64,000 bases of DNA from Pararhizobium qamdonense (GTDB taxonomy: Bacteria > Pseudomonadota > Alphaproteobacteria > Rhizobiales > Rhizobiaceae). The position numbers and the translations under genes were made by a program. The stretch spans positions 4,156,001-4,220,000 of the forward strand of contig NZ_CP119566.1 in NCBI RefSeq assembly GCF_029277445.1, in the 5' to 3' direction. Of this stretch, positions 54,127-61,892 are shown one piece after another; within the stretch, counting starts at the first letter, position 1; every line of letters starts with the position of its first letter. The notes beneath the pieces are model-generated. The model searched no databases. It saw only the letters and a list, made by a program, of their open reading frames with translations, and was not told the origin of the DNA.

Positions 54127-54600
54127 TCAGCCGCGGCGGGCCGCCTCGATCGCGGCGACATCGATCTTCTTCATCGTCATCATCGCATTAAAGGCACGCT
54201 TTGCCTGATCGCCCCCCGCCGCCATCGCGTCGGTCAGCACGCGCGGCGTGATCTGCCAGGAAATGTCCCACTTGTCCTTGCACCAGCCGCATTCGCTCTC
54301 GCGGCCACCATGGCCGACAATCGCGTTCCAATAACGATCCGTCTCCTCCTGATCCTCCGTTGCGACCTGAAACGAGAAGGCTTCGTTGTGCTTGAACGCG
54401 GAGCCGCCGTTGAGGCCGATACAGGCAACGCCGAGAACGGTGAATTCGACGACCAGCACGTCTCCCTGCTGACCCGACGGATAGTCTCCCGGTGCACGGA
54501 TGACCGCTCCAACGCTGCTGTCGGGAAATGTTTCGGCATAAAAATGGGCGGCGGCTTCAGCATCCTTCTCGTACCATAGGCAGATGGTATTCTTTGCCAT
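54127..54600 (-). CDS. VOC-family (PhnB-like) protein
   Basis: A 157-residue vicinal-oxygen-chelate fold protein of the PhnB / 3-dmu-9_3-mt type: MAKNTICLWYEKDAEAAAHFYAETF at the start, then GLNGGSAFKHNEAFSFQVATE and WQITPRVLTDAM. These are often misnamed 3-demethylubiquinone methyltransferases; no methyltransferase motif is present. The function is unknown. The start is the internal ATG; an upstream extension lacks a ribosome site. It shares direction with the Gre-like gene 126 bp upstream. Confidence 0.85.
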   Translation of the reverse strand: MAKNTICLWYEKDAEAAAHFYAETFPDSSVGAVIRAPGDYPSGQQGDVLVVEFTVLGVACIGLNGGSAFKHNEAFSFQVATEDQEETDRYWNAIVGHGGRESECGWCKDKWDISWQITPRVLTDAMAAGGDQAKRAFNAMMTMKKIDVAAIEAARRG

Positions 54601-54725
54601 TGCATTATCCTTTCGCTCTTTCACTCTCTCCATTGCGGCGAGAATTAGCACTCGAACCAGACTTTTCCAGCCTGTCAGAACCCATTTCAAACGCGGCACC
54701 CAAGGGCGGCGAAGAGGCATTCTCT

Positions 54726-55208
54726 CTATGCGATGGCGATGATCTCAAGCTCCTGATCGCCGCTGCCGGCGACATCGCCGACGGCCTTGCCGGTCAAGAG
54801 CCGGGCGACCGGCGAAACATAGGAAATCGATCCCGCCTTCGGATCCGCCTCGTCCTCGCCGACGATGCGGTACGTCTGGACGCGTCCGTCAATGCGGCTG
54901 AAGGTCACCGTACTGCCGAAGGAGACGCTGGCATTCGACACAGGTGCAGGCACCACCTCGGCCGTGTGAACCCTTGCTGCAAAATAGCGTGCATCGCGCA
55001 ACGGATTTGCCATCTGCCGCCGCCGCTCATTGATATCCTCGATCGTGCTTGCAGCATCGCAGGCCGCGCGCGCCTGTTGAAGCTGCAATTCCAGCGCCCT
55101 CAATCCGGCCTCCGTCACCCGGTTCGGATGCTGCGAAACCGGCCGCTCCGGCAGATGGGTTTCCGCAGCCGTCTCAGCACTGTCGTCCTTGGCAAAGGCA
55201 ACACTCAA
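54726..55208 (-). CDS. GreA/GreB-like transcription factor with altered coiled-coil tip
   Basis: A 160-residue protein of the Gre family. An N-terminal coiled coil (~32-80) contains TEAGLRALELQLQQARAACDAAS, and the FKBP-like C-terminal domain (~85-158) contains VSFGSTVTFSRIDGRVQTYRIVGEDEADPKAGSISYVSPVARLLTGKAVGD. The C-terminal half is clearly Gre. In the coiled coil the usual acidic tip (DLSEN type, ahead of an AEYHAAKE-like helix) appears as QMANPLRDARYFAARV, without the conserved Asp/Glu pair. It may compete with GreA at the polymerase rather than stimulate cleavage. A hairpin GTCCCGC/GCGGGAC lies 30-50 bp ahead of the start. Confidence 0.8.
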   Translation of the reverse strand: MSVAFAKDDSAETAAETHLPERPVSQHPNRVTEAGLRALELQLQQARAACDAASTIEDINERRRQMANPLRDARYFAARVHTAEVVPAPVSNASVSFGSTVTFSRIDGRVQTYRIVGEDEADPKAGSISYVSPVARLLTGKAVGDVAGSGDQELEIIAIA

Positions 55209-55428
55209 TTTATAGAACTCCGTTTTGGCATCATGTGGTCCCGCAGGTTTGCGGGACTATCTGAGGGATGACCACGCGCGCGTTTCACCTCGAGCAGTCA
55301 AATGCGTGAATAGAAGCCTATCACATGGCTCCGTCATCCACCTGGCACTTTATAACAACGCAACCAAGTCATCATTGAGAAAGGCGAACTTTTCCGGACG
55401 TAGCCATAGACCGCTAAGCGGCCGGCAA

Positions 55429-55452
55429 TCTCCCTCTTCTCCCCGGCGGGGA
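55429..55452. repeat. RIME-like repeat, copy 3, left fragment (split by IS)
   Basis: CTTCTCCCCGGCGGGGA is the left arm of a RIME-like palindrome, cut just after its tip by the IS. The continuation is found on the other side of the IS from 56673. Confidence 0.8.
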
Positions 55453-56672
55453 CCGTTGCATAATCGTCGAATTGACTGATGTGGCCGCAGGATAAGCGAG
55501 TTCTTTTGCCCTGGCTCGGTCGCCTGAGCAGGTTCTGGGCCGGTTAGGGGTGGTTTTTTCAGTTTCTGGGCGCGGTGCGGCCTTGGTCAGGTGGCCATTG
55601 TCACCCAGCGGCGCATGTTGAAGGCGATGGCGGCCATCAGCACCTGCGCTTCCGCCTTGGCAAGGCCACGATAGCGGATCAGGCCAAGACCCATGCGATG
55701 CTTGAGCGTGGCGAACGTCGTCTCGACGGCCGCCCGCCGCCGCGATATCAGCCGGTTGAACTGTTCAAGCCGCGGCGGCAGAGCGCGATGGTGACGGTTG
55801 GGCCGGCGCATCAGCCGTGGCTTGATGCCCTTGTCCTTCAAGGTCTGTTCGCGGGTATGGGTATGATAGGCGCTGTCGGCCATCACGCAGGCCTCGTCGC
55901 CGATGATCAGGCGGTCAGCGACGATGGTGTCGTTGACATTGGCCGGCGTGGTGACAATCCTGCGGATCAGGCCGGAACCTTCATCGACGCCGACATGGGC
56001 CTTGTAGCCATAGGCCGAACCGGCCTTGCCCTTGCGCAGGGTGAAGCGGGCATCCGGATCGCTCGGCGCCGCACGCTTCAACCGGCCGGTAGGATCGTCG
56101 CGGTCCATGCCGGAGATCGCGGCATCGAAGTCGCGATTGCGGCCTTCGGGCGGCCTTGCCGCCGTCGTTTCGATAACGGTCGCATCCAGCATCGTGCCGC
56201 GCCGCAGGATCAGGCCGGCGGCATCCAGTTGCCGGTCGAGTTCGGCAAACAGCGTGTCGAGCAGCGCTTGGCTGACCAAAAGGTTGCGGAAGCGGCAAAG
56301 CGTCGAATGATCGGGAACCGTCTCATCCAGCGCAAGGCCGACGAAACGCTTGAACGACAGCCGGTCGCACAGCGCTTCCTCAAGTTCCATGTCGGACAAT
56401 CCGTAAAGCGACTGCAGCAAAAGCGCCTTGAACATCACAATCGGCTTGTAGGCCGGACGGCCGGCGCTCTTGTCGTCACGCAGACGGTTGAGATGCTTCT
56501 CGAAACGATACCACTTCACCAGCGACGACAGCCGCTCCAGACGACCGGCACCCTTGCCTTGCGGCATCAGCGCATCCACAAAACTGAACTGGCCACCATT
56601 CCGAACCGACATCGCACCATCTCCGCTGCTCGTAACAACAGAGAATCACAACCACAGAATTTTGCAACGGTT
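55451..56672 (-). mobile_element. IS5-like insertion sequence (~1.22 kb) inserted in a RIME palindrome
   Basis: One transposase gene flanked by short inverted ends: ACCGTTGCATAAT on the left, with ACCGTTGCAAAAT (reverse complement) on the right. A 10-11-bp direct repeat CCCGGCGGGG(A) occurs at 55442-55452 and 56673-56683. The exact ends are uncertain by about two bases because the target is GC-repetitive. About 130 bp follow the transposase stop inside the element. It appears intact. Confidence 0.88.
55587..56612 (-). CDS. IS5-family DDE transposase
   Basis: A 341-residue transposase. The N-terminal DUF772 region contains KPIVMFKALLLQSLYGLSDMELEEAL and PDHSTLCRFRNLL. DDE residues are in TMLDATVIE (first Asp), the second Asp in CVMADSAYHT, and Glu in RRAAVETTFATLKHRMGLGL, followed by IRYRGLAKAEAQVLMAAIAFNMRRW. 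The reading frame is open throughout with no frameshift, so the element may still be active. It is the only transposase in the window. Confidence 0.93.
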   Translation of the reverse strand: MSVRNGGQFSFVDALMPQGKGAGRLERLSSLVKWYRFEKHLNRLRDDKSAGRPAYKPIVMFKALLLQSLYGLSDMELEEALCDRLSFKRFVGLALDETVPDHSTLCRFRNLLVSQALLDTLFAELDRQLDAAGLILRRGTMLDATVIETTAARPPEGRNRDFDAAISGMDRDDPTGRLKRAAPSDPDARFTLRKGKAGSAYGYKAHVGVDEGSGLIRRIVTTPANVNDTIVADRLIIGDEACVMADSAYHTHTREQTLKDKGIKPRLMRRPNRHHRALPPRLEQFNRLISRRRAAVETTFATLKHRMGLGLIRYRGLAKAEAQVLMAAIAFNMRRWVTMAT

Positions 56673-56842
56673 CCCGGCGGGGAGAAGGTGGCCCGCAGGG
56701 CCGGATGAGGGGGGCGAAGCCACATTGCAAAGTAAAGACTGACATACTGAAGGTCAGAAAAAAACCGGGAAATAAGGCTTTGCTATGCCGAACCGCCCGC
56801 TCATCCGCCCTTCGGGCACCTTCTCCCCGCTGGGGAGAAGAG
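56673..56842. repeat. RIME-like repeat, copy 3, right part
   Basis: Resumes with CCCGGCGGGGAGAAG and GGCCCGCAGGGCCGGATGAG, then the inverted far arm (CTCATCCGCCCTTCGGGCAC and CTTCTCCCCGCTGGGGAGAAG). Removing the IS and one copy of the direct repeat restores a normal copy like that at 12693. It occupies most of the spacer before dapE. Confidence 0.8.
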
Positions 56843-56944
56843 GAGCGTTGCCCCCCCCTCAAGGCGAAGGAAAGGCGGGCTAACCGCGTGACAGTCTGGC
56901 AGGGATCGGCTAAACCAAGCCCCGCGAAACAACAGGCTTTCTTG

Positions 56945-58138
56945 ATGACCGCTATCGATCCCGTCGCCAATCTTTCCGCCCTGATCCGCTGCCCGTCCGT
57001 GACCCCTGCCGAAGGCGGCGCGCTGACGGCCCTTGAAGCGATGCTGAAGCCGCTCGGCTTTGTCACCCACCGGGTGACGGCGACCGAGGAGGGCACGCCG
57101 GATATCGAAAATCTCTATGCCCGGCTTGGCACCGGTGGCCCGCACCTGATGTTTGCCGGCCATACCGATGTCGTTCCCGTTGGCGACGAGAGCGCCTGGA
57201 CGCATGGGCCTTTTTCCGCCGATATCGCCAATGGCGACATGTATGGCCGCGGCGCCGTCGATATGAAGGGCGGCATTGCCTGCTTTGCCGCCGCCGTTGC
57301 CCGCTATATCGAGAAAAACGGCGCGCCTGATGGTTCCATTTCGTTCCTGATCACCGGCGACGAGGAGGGCCCGGCGATCAACGGTACGACCAAGCTGCTC
57401 GAATGGGCCGATGCCAAGGGCGAGCGCTGGGATGCCTGCCTGGTGGGCGAGCCGACCAATCCGGATCACCTCGGCGATATGATCAAGATCGGCCGGCGCG
57501 GCTCGCTATCGGGAACCATCACCGTGCACGGCGTCCAGGGCCATGCCGCCTACCCGCATCTGGCCGACAGCCCGGTGCGCGGTATTCTCTCCCTCACGCA
57601 AGCCCTGATGGACCCGCCCTTTGACGACGGCACCGATAATTTCCAGCCGTCCAATCTCGAAGTAACGACGATCGATGTGGCCAACACAGCTGTCAATGTC
57701 ATCCCATCCAAGGCTTCGGCAAGCTTCAACATCCGCTTCAACGACACCTGGGAGGCCGACAGCCTCAAGGCCGAGATCATTGCGCGGCTGGACCGTGCCG
57801 CAACGGAAAGCCCGCTACGCCCCGGCCGCCCGCCGGTCCGCTACGATCTCGTCTGGAACGAACGCCCCAGCCACGTCTTCCTCACCCGCAACAATGCGCT
57901 GATCGCCTCGCTCTCCGGCGCCGTCGCGGCTGTGACCGGCCGCGAACCCAAACTATCGACCACCGGCGGCACGTCGGATGCGCGCTTCATCAAGGATTAT
58001 TGCCCGGTCGTGGAGTTCGGCCTCGTCGGCCAGACCATGCACATGGTCGATGAACGCGTCGCCGTCGCCGATCTCGAGACCCTGACGCAGATCTACGAAA
58101 CCTTCCTCAGCCGCTGGTTTGGCCATGCCGCAGATTGA
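56945..58138 (+). CDS. dapE: Succinyl-diaminopimelate desuccinylase
   Basis: Di-zinc M20 amidohydrolase releasing LL-diaminopimelate; 397 residues. Metal and catalytic residues are in MFAGHTDVVPVG (His, Asp), YGRGAVDMKGG (bridging Asp), ITGDEEGPAINGT (catalytic Glu-Glu), and a late His in FGLVGQTMHMVDE. The dimerisation lid (~180-290) includes GRRGSLSGTITVHGVQGHAAYPH. STTGGTSDARFIKDY closes the active site. An RIME repeat and IS lie directly upstream, so its promoter may have been displaced. It overlaps the next gene by 14 bp. Confidence 0.95.
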   Translation: MTAIDPVANLSALIRCPSVTPAEGGALTALEAMLKPLGFVTHRVTATEEGTPDIENLYARLGTGGPHLMFAGHTDVVPVGDESAWTHGPFSADIANGDMYGRGAVDMKGGIACFAAAVARYIEKNGAPDGSISFLITGDEEGPAINGTTKLLEWADAKGERWDACLVGEPTNPDHLGDMIKIGRRGSLSGTITVHGVQGHAAYPHLADSPVRGILSLTQALMDPPFDDGTDNFQPSNLEVTTIDVANTAVNVIPSKASASFNIRFNDTWEADSLKAEIIARLDRAATESPLRPGRPPVRYDLVWNERPSHVFLTRNNALIASLSGAVAAVTGREPKLSTTGGTSDARFIKDYCPVVEFGLVGQTMHMVDERVAVADLETLTQIYETFLSRWFGHAAD

Positions 58139-58736
58139 GGAGATCGGAGCCTATCTGAAAGGTGTATGGCTGCTCATTCTGGGGGACAGAAGCGGCTTTG
58201 ACTGGCTCGATATCACGGTAACGGGCGTCTGGCGCTCGTTTGCCGCGTTCCTCTGGTGCCTGCCGGCCATGGCGGTCGGCTGGGCGGCGTGGCGGCTGTT
58301 TTATCTGGAACAGATGCCGACAGGGACCGAAACCGGGCTCGGCTTCATCCTAAAACTGTTTCTCGTCGATATGACCATGTGGATCGTGCCACTGGTGCTG
58401 GTCGCCCTGCTGGCAAAGCCGCTCGGCTATGGCGACATGCTGGCCTCGATCATCATCAGCACCAACTGGCTCGCCGTCCCCACGGTCTATGCCATGGCTG
58501 TTCCGCTGGCGATCCGATTGGTCATCCCGGGCGGTCAGGGCCTGGCCTATCTCATGTCCCTGATCCTGCTGCTCGTCAATTTCACGGTGATTTTCCGGCT
58601 GGTCAAAACCGTGACCAACAACCAGCTTCTGCTCGCCTCGGCGATCTCGGCCCTTTTGATCCTGCCGTCGCTGATGTTGAGCGAAGCCCTGCCGCCGCTG
58701 TTCGGCCTGATGCCGGTCTATCCCGCGCCGCTTTGA
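58125..58736 (+). CDS. Conserved hypothetical membrane protein after dapE
   Basis: A 203-residue protein with five to six predicted helices (~33-53, ~70-95, ~105-125, ~130-150, ~155-172, ~175-193). A short amphipathic N-terminus reads MPQIEEIGAYLKGVWLL. I do not recognise the family firmly; the spacing of helices resembles Yip1/transporter-like small proteins of rhizobia. The ATG lies inside the dapE end (14-bp overlap), indicating coupling with dapE. It converges on truA with a 15-bp gap. Confidence 0.8.
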   Translation: MPQIEEIGAYLKGVWLLILGDRSGFDWLDITVTGVWRSFAAFLWCLPAMAVGWAAWRLFYLEQMPTGTETGLGFILKLFLVDMTMWIVPLVLVALLAKPLGYGDMLASIIISTNWLAVPTVYAMAVPLAIRLVIPGGQGLAYLMSLILLLVNFTVIFRLVKTVTNNQLLLASAISALLILPSLMLSEALPPLFGLMPVYPAPL

Positions 58737-58751
58737 GGCGCGGATGAGGCC

Positions 58752-59495
58752 CTAGTAATCGACCTGCATGAAATAAAGCCCCTCCGGCGGCGCGACGGGG
58801 CCGCAGGCCTTGCGGTCTCTCGCCTCCAGCGCTGCGCGCACGTCCTCCGGCGTCCAGCGCCCGTCACCCACCATTTTCAGCGTACCGGCAAACGAGCGGA
58901 TCTGGTTGTGCAGGAAACTCTGCGCCGTCGCCCGGATCTCGATGACATCTTCATTGCGTGTCACATCCAGCCGGTCGAGCGTCCGCCACGGGCTGTTGGC
59001 CTGGCAATGCGTGGAGCGGAACGTGGTGAAATCATGATAGCCGACCAAGGTCTGGGCGGCCGCGTGCATGGCCTCGTGATTGAGCTTTTTCGATACCCAC
59101 CATGCGCGCTTGGCCTCTAAAGCCAAAGGCGATGGCCGCGAAATGATGCGATAGAGATAATGCCGCCGCAGCGCGGAAAAGCGGGCATCGAAATCATCCG
59201 GCACATCCGCCGCCTCGATGATCGACACCTGTTGTCCGGCTTGGCCCAAATAGGCGTTCAGTGCATTGCGCAACGTCTCCGGCTTCCAGTCGCGCGAAAG
59301 ATCCACATGCGCCACCTGGCCACGGGCATGCACGCCGGAATCGGTGCGCCCTGCGCCGCGGATCAAAGCGGGCTCGCGGGTCAGCGCCAGAATGGCCTTT
59401 TCGACCGCACCCTGCACGGAAGGACCATTGTCCTGCCGCTGCCAGCCGACATAATTGGAGCCGTCATATTCGATCGTCATGCGAAAACGCGGCAT
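58752..59495 (-). CDS. truA: tRNA pseudouridine38-40 synthase
   Basis: Makes pseudouridine at positions 38-40 of the anticodon stem-loop; 247 residues. Marks: [18 protein letters not shown] at the N-terminus, the catalytic aspartate in [18 protein letters not shown] (~52), [24 protein letters not shown] and [22 protein letters not shown]. The start overlaps the fmt stop by one base (TGATG), so it is translationally coupled in an fmt-truA unit. Confidence 0.96.
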   Translation of the reverse strand: MPRFRMTIEYDGSNYVGWQRQDNGPSVQGAVEKAILALTREPALIRGAGRTDSGVHARGQVAHVDLSRDWKPETLRNALNAYLGQAGQQVSIIEAADVPDDFDARFSALRRHYLYRIISRPSPLALEAKRAWWVSKKLNHEAMHAAAQTLVGYHDFTTFRSTHCQANSPWRTLDRLDVTRNEDVIEIRATAQSFLHNQIRSFAGTLKMVGDGRWTPEDVRAALEARDRKACGPVAPPEGLYFMQVDY

Positions 59496-60430
59496 CAGGA
59501 CAGCCTTGTACCGGCAGGAACGGGCGTGCCGCGCCGGAAGTCATCCGCATTCAGCACCTTGCCGCCGGCCTTCTGCAGCCGGGTCAGCCGCACGGAGCCA
59601 TCGCCGCAGGCAATCGTCAGATCGTCGAACAGCGCCGTTCCGGTCTCGCCGCCGGCGGTTTCGACGACTGAGGAGAGGACCTTGATCCGCTCCAGCTTGC
59701 CACCGGTCTCAAGCTCGAACCAGGCGCCCGGAAAAGGCGACAGGCCGCGAATGTGATTGTGCACTTCCGTGGCCGTCTTGCTGAAATCGATCCGCGTCTC
59801 GGCCTTGCTGATCTTGGCCGCATAGAGAACGCCCTGTTCGGCCTGTGGCGTCAACGGCAGGTCGCCGCCATCGAGCCTCTCCATGGCGTCCTTCATCAAC
59901 CCGGCACCGGCCAGCATCAGCTTGTCGTGCAGTTCGCCCGCCGTCATCTCGCTACCGATGGCGACGACCTTGGTCAGCGCCACGTCGCCGGTATCGAGCC
60001 CCTTGTCCATCTTCATCACCATCATGCCGGTCTCATGGTCACCGGCCATGATCGCCCGCTGGATCGGTGCTGCGCCACGCCAGCGCGGCAGGAGCGACGC
60101 ATGGCCGTTGTAGCAGCCAAGCCGCGTGCCGCTCAGAATCTGTTCCGGCAAAAGCAGGCCATAGGCCACGACGACGGCGACATCGGCATCGAAATCCCGG
60201 AAAGTCTGGCGATCCGCAGCATCCTTGAAATTTACAGGCGTCAGAACCTCGATGCCCAGCAGTTCGGCCGCCTGATGCACCGGCGATTTCTGCAAATCGA
60301 GACCACGGCGGCCGCCGGGACGCGGCGGCTGCGTGTAGACGGCAACGATCTTGTGACCGGCGCTAGCCAAGCCCGCCAATGTCGGCACCGAAAATTCCGG
60401 CGTACCCATGAAGATGATGCGAAGCGGCAT
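59495..60430 (-). CDS. fmt: Methionyl-tRNA formyltransferase
   Basis: Formylates initiator Met-tRNA using 10-formyl-THF; 311 residues. N-terminal Rossmann domain begins [18 protein letters not shown]. Catalytic and folate residues are in [22 protein letters not shown] (~108-130, Asn-His) and [18 protein letters not shown] (Asp). The C-terminal OB-fold tRNA-binding domain (~210-311) contains [17 protein letters not shown]. It is normally directly after def; here a toxin-antitoxin pair separates the two. Confidence 0.96.
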   Translation of the reverse strand: MPLRIIFMGTPEFSVPTLAGLASAGHKIVAVYTQPPRPGGRRGLDLQKSPVHQAAELLGIEVLTPVNFKDAADRQTFRDFDADVAVVVAYGLLLPEQILSGTRLGCYNGHASLLPRWRGAAPIQRAIMAGDHETGMMVMKMDKGLDTGDVALTKVVAIGSEMTAGELHDKLMLAGAGLMKDAMERLDGGDLPLTPQAEQGVLYAAKISKAETRIDFSKTATEVHNHIRGLSPFPGAWFELETGGKLERIKVLSSVVETAGGETGTALFDDLTIACGDGSVRLTRLQKAGGKVLNADDFRRGTPVPAGTRLS

Positions 60431-60451
60431 GGTGCGCGGTCCCCGTTCTGA

Positions 60452-60874
60452 TCAGGCCCCTTCAAACGGGTTTACGAGCTTCAAATCAAGCCCCTCGAAG
60501 TCTTTTGTATTGCGCGTCGCCAGCGTCGCATCATGCGACAGGCAGATGGCGGCGATCATGGCGTCTTGAACGGAGATGGGCCGGCCGACACTTTCACGCT
60601 TTGCACTGAGCCTGCCGGCAAATATCGACGTTGCCTCGTTGAACTCGAGCACCCGCCCCCGAAACTGAACCGCGAGCGAATTCTCAAGCGAGCGGATATA
60701 CCTTTCAGAACCCGTACGCTGATAAAACCGTTCCGCGCCATAGGATTGCTCCATGACGACGATGGCGTTGAGATACAAGTCCAATTCAGCTTGCCTGCGA
60801 AACCATGTTGTAACGTTCTTATCCGGGGATGATTTTACAAGCTCCGAAATGATATTGGTGTCGAGGACGATCAT
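60452..60874 (-). CDS. PIN-domain ribonuclease toxin (VapC/FitB type)
   Basis: A 140-residue PIN nuclease. Acidic active-site residues are visible: Asp5 in MIVLDTNIISELV, Glu near 43 in VVMEQSYGAERF, Asp near 104 in SVQDAMIAAICLSH, and NTKDFEGLDLKLVNPF at the end. The opening and end resemble FitB of Neisseria more than classical VapC. It overlaps the antitoxin stop by 4 bp, the standard antitoxin-first operon. The target would be a specific RNA, unknown here. The pair sits between fmt and def. Confidence 0.9.
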   Translation of the reverse strand: MIVLDTNIISELVKSSPDKNVTTWFRRQAELDLYLNAIVVMEQSYGAERFYQRTGSERYIRSLENSLAVQFRGRVLEFNEATSIFAGRLSAKRESVGRPISVQDAMIAAICLSHDATLATRNTKDFEGLDLKLVNPFEGA

Positions 60875-61158
60875 TCGAACTCCATGGCCGGACGGCCAAA
60901 ATCCCTCTTCCGTTCCGCCTCGATTTCATCCAGAACAGCAGAAAAATCGTCACCCAAGCCTTCATCCGCTCCAAACGCGGCGCGCAGAACATCATAGGCC
61001 GGTTGCTCATCCAAAGGCTTGATATCGCTCTTGGCAATCAAGCCCCGGCGTAAAAGCTCTTTCGCCTCATCGGAAAGACTACGCCCGGTGCGGTCAGCCG
61101 CAGCAGCGATATCGCGCTTCAAAGCATCGGAAATATTTCGGATCAGCAGATCACCCAT
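60871..61158 (-). CDS. Ribbon-helix-helix antitoxin (FitA/VapB type)
   Basis: A 95-residue antitoxin. The N-terminal ribbon-helix-helix GDLLIRNISDALKRDIAAAADRTGRSLSDEAKELLRRGL (residues ~2-41) is the FitA-like DNA-binding domain. The acidic C-terminus (~50-95) should wrap the toxin active site. The ideal GGAGG site 6 bases before the ATG fixes this start. A perfect 25-bp palindrome 12 bp upstream of the start is the evident self-regulatory operator. Confidence 0.88.
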   Translation of the reverse strand: MGDLLIRNISDALKRDIAAAADRTGRSLSDEAKELLRRGLIAKSDIKPLDEQPAYDVLRAAFGADEGLGDDFSAVLDEIEAERKRDFGRPAMEFE

Positions 61159-61169
61159 ACGCAACCTCC

Positions 61170-61194
61170 ACTATGATATCAGTGATATCATAGT
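61170..61194. promoter_or_regulatory. Perfect 25-bp palindromic operator of the toxin-antitoxin pair
   Basis: ACTATGATATCA - G - TGATATCATAGT: 12-bp perfect arms around one central base. It is AT-rich against a GC-rich background and lies immediately upstream of the antitoxin ribosome site. Ribbon-helix-helix antitoxins bind such palindromes to repress their operon. It contains a likely -10 element. Confidence 0.85.
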
Positions 61195-61223
61195 CTCTCC
61201 GGCCCATATTTTCAATGGAAGCG

Positions 61224-61748
61224 TCAGATCGCCTTGGCGCCGCGGGTCTTGGCGGCCTTGGTGAACTTGCGGATCACCATTTCGCGCTTGAGCTTGGAAA
61301 TGTGGTCGATGAACAGCACGCCGTTCAAGTGATCGATCTCGTGCTGCAAGCAGGTCGCCAAAAGGCCGTCGGCCTTGGCTGTCAGCTTCTTTCCGTCGAG
61401 ATCGATATATTCGACCGTAATCGTCGCAGGACGTTCGACCTCGGCATAATAATCCGGGATCGACAGGCAGCCTTCCTCATACACGGACCGCTCGTCCGAT
61501 GTGGTGAGGATTTTGGGATTGATGAACACCAGCGGCTGCTTTTCCTCGCCGTCCTTGGCAACATCGATCACCAGCATCTGGCGCGGAATGCCGATCTGGA
61601 TCGCGGCCAGGCCAATGCCCGGCGCGTCATACATCGTATCCAGCATGTCATCCGCCAGATGGCGGATCTCGGCACTGACCGTTTCCACCGGCTGGGACAG
61701 CTGGCGCAGCACGGGATCGGGAAGAATGATGAGCGGCTTGATGGTCAT
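61224..61748 (-). CDS. def: Peptide deformylase
   Basis: Metalloenzyme that removes the formyl group from nascent proteins; 174 residues, with a GGGAG site before [16 protein letters not shown]. All three motifs are intact: [10 protein letters not shown] (~46), EEGCLSIP (metal Cys ~95) and [16 protein letters not shown] (HEXXH ~135). This is a type-1 deformylase. In most rhizobia fmt follows immediately; here the VapBC/FitAB-type pair lies between. A 144-bp gap divides it from the divergent rmuC. Confidence 0.96.
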   Translation of the reverse strand: MTIKPLIILPDPVLRQLSQPVETVSAEIRHLADDMLDTMYDAPGIGLAAIQIGIPRQMLVIDVAKDGEEKQPLVFINPKILTTSDERSVYEEGCLSIPDYYAEVERPATITVEYIDLDGKKLTAKADGLLATCLQHEIDHLNGVLFIDHISKLKREMVIRKFTKAAKTRGAKAI

Positions 61749-61892
61749 CTGGCTCCCATAACCGATCTTTTGCGCCGATGGAATTCTCGTTTTCAAGATT
61801 TTTGCAGCCAATGCAGCAGTTTGTATTGGCGCGTTTACCAATGTTCTTGTTTTGATCTAGTCAGCAAACCCGAATCCCCTTACTCTCTTGCG

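Noticed and set aside
55453..56670. Assigning the IS to a named group or giving exact ends
   Set aside because: The transposase is IS5-like, but the ends are ambiguous by about two bases and the long flanking repeat is atypical, so no name is claimed.
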